NCBI RefSeq assembly: GCF_014646255.1
Contig: NZ_BMNC01000002.1
Location: 928,140 to 992,139, forward strand
DNA length: 64,000 nucleotides
Direction: 5' to 3'
Origin: Lentzea pudingi
GTDB taxonomy: Bacteria > Actinomycetota > Actinomycetes > Mycobacteriales > Pseudonocardiaceae
Translations under genes and position numbers: made by a program
Notes under the pieces: generated by a model
Told to the model about the DNA's origin: nothing
The model's input: only the letters and a program-made list of their open reading frames with translations
Database searches by the model: none
Shown here: positions 62,155 through 64,000 of the stretch, one piece after another
Numbering within the stretch: the stretch's first letter is position 1
Layout: every line of letters begins with the position of its first letter

Positions 62155-63300
62155 CTACGGCTTGTCCGCGACCTTGATCTTGCCCTCGATGATCTGGGCC
62201 TTGTAGCCCTCGAGGATGCCCTGCAGCTTCGCGTCGATCTTGCCACCCGACGTGGAGTAGCCGACACCGTTGACCTTCAGGTCGAAGACCTTCGGCAGGG
62301 ACGCGATGTCGTTCTTCGCGACGGCCTTGACGAAGTCGTAGACCGCGACGTCGACACGCTTGAGCATGGACGACACGATGACGTCCTTGGTGTCGGCGAC
62401 GGTCGCCTGGTTGTACTGGTCGGAGTCGACGCCGATGGCGAGCACGCCACCCTGCTTGGCGGCGGAGAAGATGCCCTTGCCGGACGCGCCCGCGGCCTGG
62501 TAGATGACGTCGGCGCCCTTGTCGATCTGGCCCTTCGCGGCTTCCTGGCCCTTCGGGGCGTCCTGGAAGCCCGTGAAGTCACCGGCCGGGGTGATGTACT
62601 TCTTCTCGACCTGGATCTTCGGCGCGGCGGCCTTGGCACCCTGGAAGTAGCCGGCCTCGAACTTCTGGATCAGCGGGATCTCGACACCGCCGACGAAGCC
62701 CACGTGGCACTTCTTGCTCTGGTACGCGGCGATGACGCCGGCCAGGAAGGAGCCCTCCTGCTCGGCGAACAGCAGCGGCGTGACGTTCGCGGCACCCTCG
62801 ACGGCCGAGTCGACCAGGCCGAACTTGACGTTCGGGAACTCCGCGGCGACGAGCTTCATCGACTCGGCGTAGGCGAAGCCGACACCGATGATCGGGCTGA
62901 AGCCCTCGGACGCCAGCTGGCGCAGACGGGTCTGCTTGGCGGACTCGTCCTCGTTCGGGGCGGCGGACAGCTCGCGCGTGTTCTCCTTCTTCACGCCCAT
63001 GTCCGCGATGGCCTTGTCCAGACCGGCGGCGGCGGAGTCGTTGAACGACGCGTCGCCACGGCCACCGATGTCGTAGGCCAGGCCGATCTTCAGCGCGCTC
63101 GCGTCCACCTTGTCACCGTTGGCGGCGCTGGTGTTCGAGGTGGCGGGCGCGGTCGGGGCCTCAGCGAACTCGCAGGCGGCACCGGTACCGGTCCCCGCGT
63201 TGTTGCTGCCGCCACCCGAGTCCTTCGCGCAGGCGGCCATAGTCATCACGCTGGTCAACGCGATCGCGGCAACCGCGACACCACGCATACGACGACGCAC
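62155..63300 (-). CDS. BmpA/Med family nucleoside-binding lipoprotein
   Basis: A 381-residue extracytoplasmic solute-binding protein. It has a lipoprotein signal (MTMAAC, Cys24), a Gly/Asn/Thr-rich spacer and the BmpA/PnrA domain (LKIGLAYDIGGRGDASFNDSA, then ELSAAPNEDESAKQTRL, IGVGFAYAE, EQEGSFLAGVIAA, VGFVGGVEIPLIQKFEAGY). PnrA-like proteins bind purine and pyrimidine nucleosides. GTG 63300 follows GGGAGGAG by 7 bp; ATG 63288 is possible. It is the first gene of the import-and-salvage operon. Confidence 0.93.
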   Translation of the reverse strand: MRRRMRGVAVAAIALTSVMTMAACAKDSGGGSNNAGTGTGAACEFAEAPTAPATSNTSAANGDKVDASALKIGLAYDIGGRGDASFNDSAAAGLDKAIADMGVKKENTRELSAAPNEDESAKQTRLRQLASEGFSPIIGVGFAYAESMKLVAAEFPNVKFGLVDSAVEGAANVTPLLFAEQEGSFLAGVIAAYQSKKCHVGFVGGVEIPLIQKFEAGYFQGAKAAAPKIQVEKKYITPAGDFTGFQDAPKGQEAAKGQIDKGADVIYQAAGASGKGIFSAAKQGGVLAIGVDSDQYNQATVADTKDVIVSSMLKRVDVAVYDFVKAVAKNDIASLPKVFDLKVNGVGYSTSGGKIDAKLQGILEGYKAQIIEGKIKVADKP

Positions 63301-63827
63301 GGCTCGTCTCCTCCCTGAGGTTCATCCCCAACGACGTTGTTGGGTCCTAGACGCGGCACCGTACCTCTTAGTAACCAACCCCGTTGCCGCCAGCACCTAC
63401 AAAGACCCCTATCGGTTACGCATTCGACGCTTTGGCCGTACGAGTGGTGATCACTCGTGTTCAGCGCGTGTCGAAAAGTCCCCTTCGGCCACTTCTCCGT
63501 CTCCATCTTCGTCCAAACGGCCCAGTTCCGCCTTTCGTTGAACCCGGAGCGGTCCGCCGTCGTGTTCCAGGTGGCAAGTGCCCTTGCCGAGAACGACGGC
63601 CCGGACCTTGGCGGAGGTCCGGGCCGTCGGCCGTTTTTGTGGCGCAGACCGCATTTCGGTATCGATAAAGACCGCTTGGCCGATCGACAGCGTGTCTCAT
63701 CGATCACAGAGCGGGTGCGCCTGCTGGGAGTGTTCCAACGTGCGGGACTAGGATTTTCCGGTCATGGTCGGACGAGCAGTCACTTCTTCGCCGACCACAC
63801 CACCACTGACGTTGGAGGCCGCGGCGC
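63301..63827. other. 0.53 kb intergenic region between bmpA and sdhC
   Basis: It contains the leftward promoter of bmpA and the rightward promoter of sdhC. No frame here has a convincing start or domain. A perfect inverted repeat, ACGAGTG-GTGAT-CACTCGT, lies at 63440-63458, and a textbook terminator at 63595-63638 points rightward although no rightward gene precedes it. The segment 63460-63594 may therefore be a short noncoding transcript. Confidence 0.6.
63595..63638 (+). terminator. Orphan rho-independent terminator
   Basis: GACGGCCCGGACCT (63595-63608) and AGGTCCGGGCCGTC (63615-63628) form a perfect 14-bp stem with loop TGGCGG, followed by GGCCGTTTTT. No coding gene lies upstream on this strand. 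Confidence 0.85.
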
Positions 63828-64000
63828 ATGACCAGCGCAGGCGCACCCGAGCGGTCGGGCACCACCCGAGGGGGTGGGACGCTCTACCGCGGTGATCTGG
63901 GCATGTGGTCCTGGGTCGCCCACCGGATCACCGGTGTCCTCACGTTCTTCTTCCTCTTCACCCACGTGCTCGACACCGCCCTCGTCCGGGTGTCCCCGAA
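63828..64000 (+). CDS. sdhC: Succinate dehydrogenase cytochrome b556 subunit (partial)
   Basis: The first 57 codons only; the gene runs off the window. TTGGAGG lies upstream of ATG 63828. After a polar leader, LYRGDLGMWSWVAHRITGVLTFFFLFTHVLDTALV shows the start of the first SdhC transmembrane helix with the conserved SxxHRxTG quinone-site/heme region and a heme-ligand-type His. It would anchor succinate dehydrogenase to the membrane; sdhD, sdhA and sdhB are expected just beyond the window, as in mycobacteria. Confidence 0.9.
   Translation, partial: MTSAGAPERSGTTRGGGTLYRGDLGMWSWVAHRITGVLTFFFLFTHVLDTALVRVSP

Noticed and set aside
63457..63831. Plus-strand 124-codon frame before sdhC
   Set aside because: It runs through a strong terminator hairpin and has no domain; an untranslated or noncoding region is likelier.
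1..64000. CRISPR arrays, rRNA or tRNA genes
   Set aside because: No regularly spaced repeat array, rRNA core sequence or tRNA cloverleaf was seen when reading the intergenic regions; a dedicated scan could still find a tRNA.

Overview
This window is very GC-rich, gene-dense actinobacterial chromosome. GTG starts and 1-8 bp gene overlaps are common, and it carries type VII (ESX) accessory genes, LpdA, mycothiol-type enzymes, DUF1707 and class F sortases. The style fits the Pseudonocardiaceae/Actinosynnema-Lentzea-Saccharothrix group, but that is inference from gene content; no rRNA or species marker is present. The backbone is recognisable. In M. tuberculosis the order (from memory) is glpD2-lpdA-(gene)-amiA1-amiB1-deoD-pmmB-upp-(genes)-add-deoA-cdd-sdhC. 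The same genes occur here, mostly in the same order and orientation, with large insertions between them.

Layout. 0-2.5 kb: an ESX satellite locus (WXG100-like protein, PPE-like protein, EspG chaperone). 2.5-7.7 kb: a gamma-glutamylcyclotransferase-like gene, lpdA, and a decaying, partly duplicated module of small secreted Ig-like proteins with three copies of class F sortase (one intact, one without its catalytic His, one only a tail). 7.7-13.5 kb: glycerol uptake and oxidation (glpK-glpF diverging from glpD) and a Tat-exported PhoD-like phosphatase. 13.5-21.7 kb: two M20 amidohydrolases, a small membrane protein, and the methylmalonyl-CoA mutase operon mutA-mutB-meaB. 21.7-26 kb: a membrane Ser/Thr kinase, a 92-bp inverted-repeat element, purine nucleoside phosphorylase and a phosphosugar mutase. 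26-33.9 kb: accessory genes (methyltransferase, flavoprotein, aldo/keto reductase with MerR, Doc-like toxin with antitoxin, TetR, GH18 chitinase with a DasR-type site), then upp, a mycothiol-type enzyme and an oxidoreductase. 34-43.5 kb: small membrane proteins, deoC with two aldehyde dehydrogenases, an HhH protein, a two-component system and an ABC exporter. 43.5-49.5 kb: VanZ, MarC and SUKH proteins, then a second ESX satellite locus (EspC-like, NlpC/P60 hydrolase, two YbaB/EspL-like proteins). 49.5-52.4 kb: GntR, an RmlB-like epimerase, and adenosine deaminase. 52.4-53.3 kb: a 0.94 kb noncoding stretch with direct repeats and a 130-bp palindrome. 53.3-56.5 kb: a coiled-coil protein with undecad repeats and a second kinase. 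56.5-63.3 kb: a tightly overlapping nucleoside-import operon (bmpA-type lipoprotein, ATPase, two permeases, cdd, deoA). The window ends in the start of sdhC.

How it works together. add, cdd, deoA, punA, the mutase, upp, deoC and the adjacent ALDH form a dispersed but complete nucleoside salvage route. Nucleosides are imported, deaminated and phosphorolysed; bases are recovered, and deoxyribose-5-phosphate is split to acetaldehyde and triose phosphate. Glycerol, propionyl-CoA/methylmalonyl-CoA, phosphate-ester and chitin catabolism add further carbon-scavenging capacity. The least explained parts are the duplicated sortase module, the noncoding palindromes, the DnaA-box/SOS-box cluster, and the undecad coiled-coil protein.
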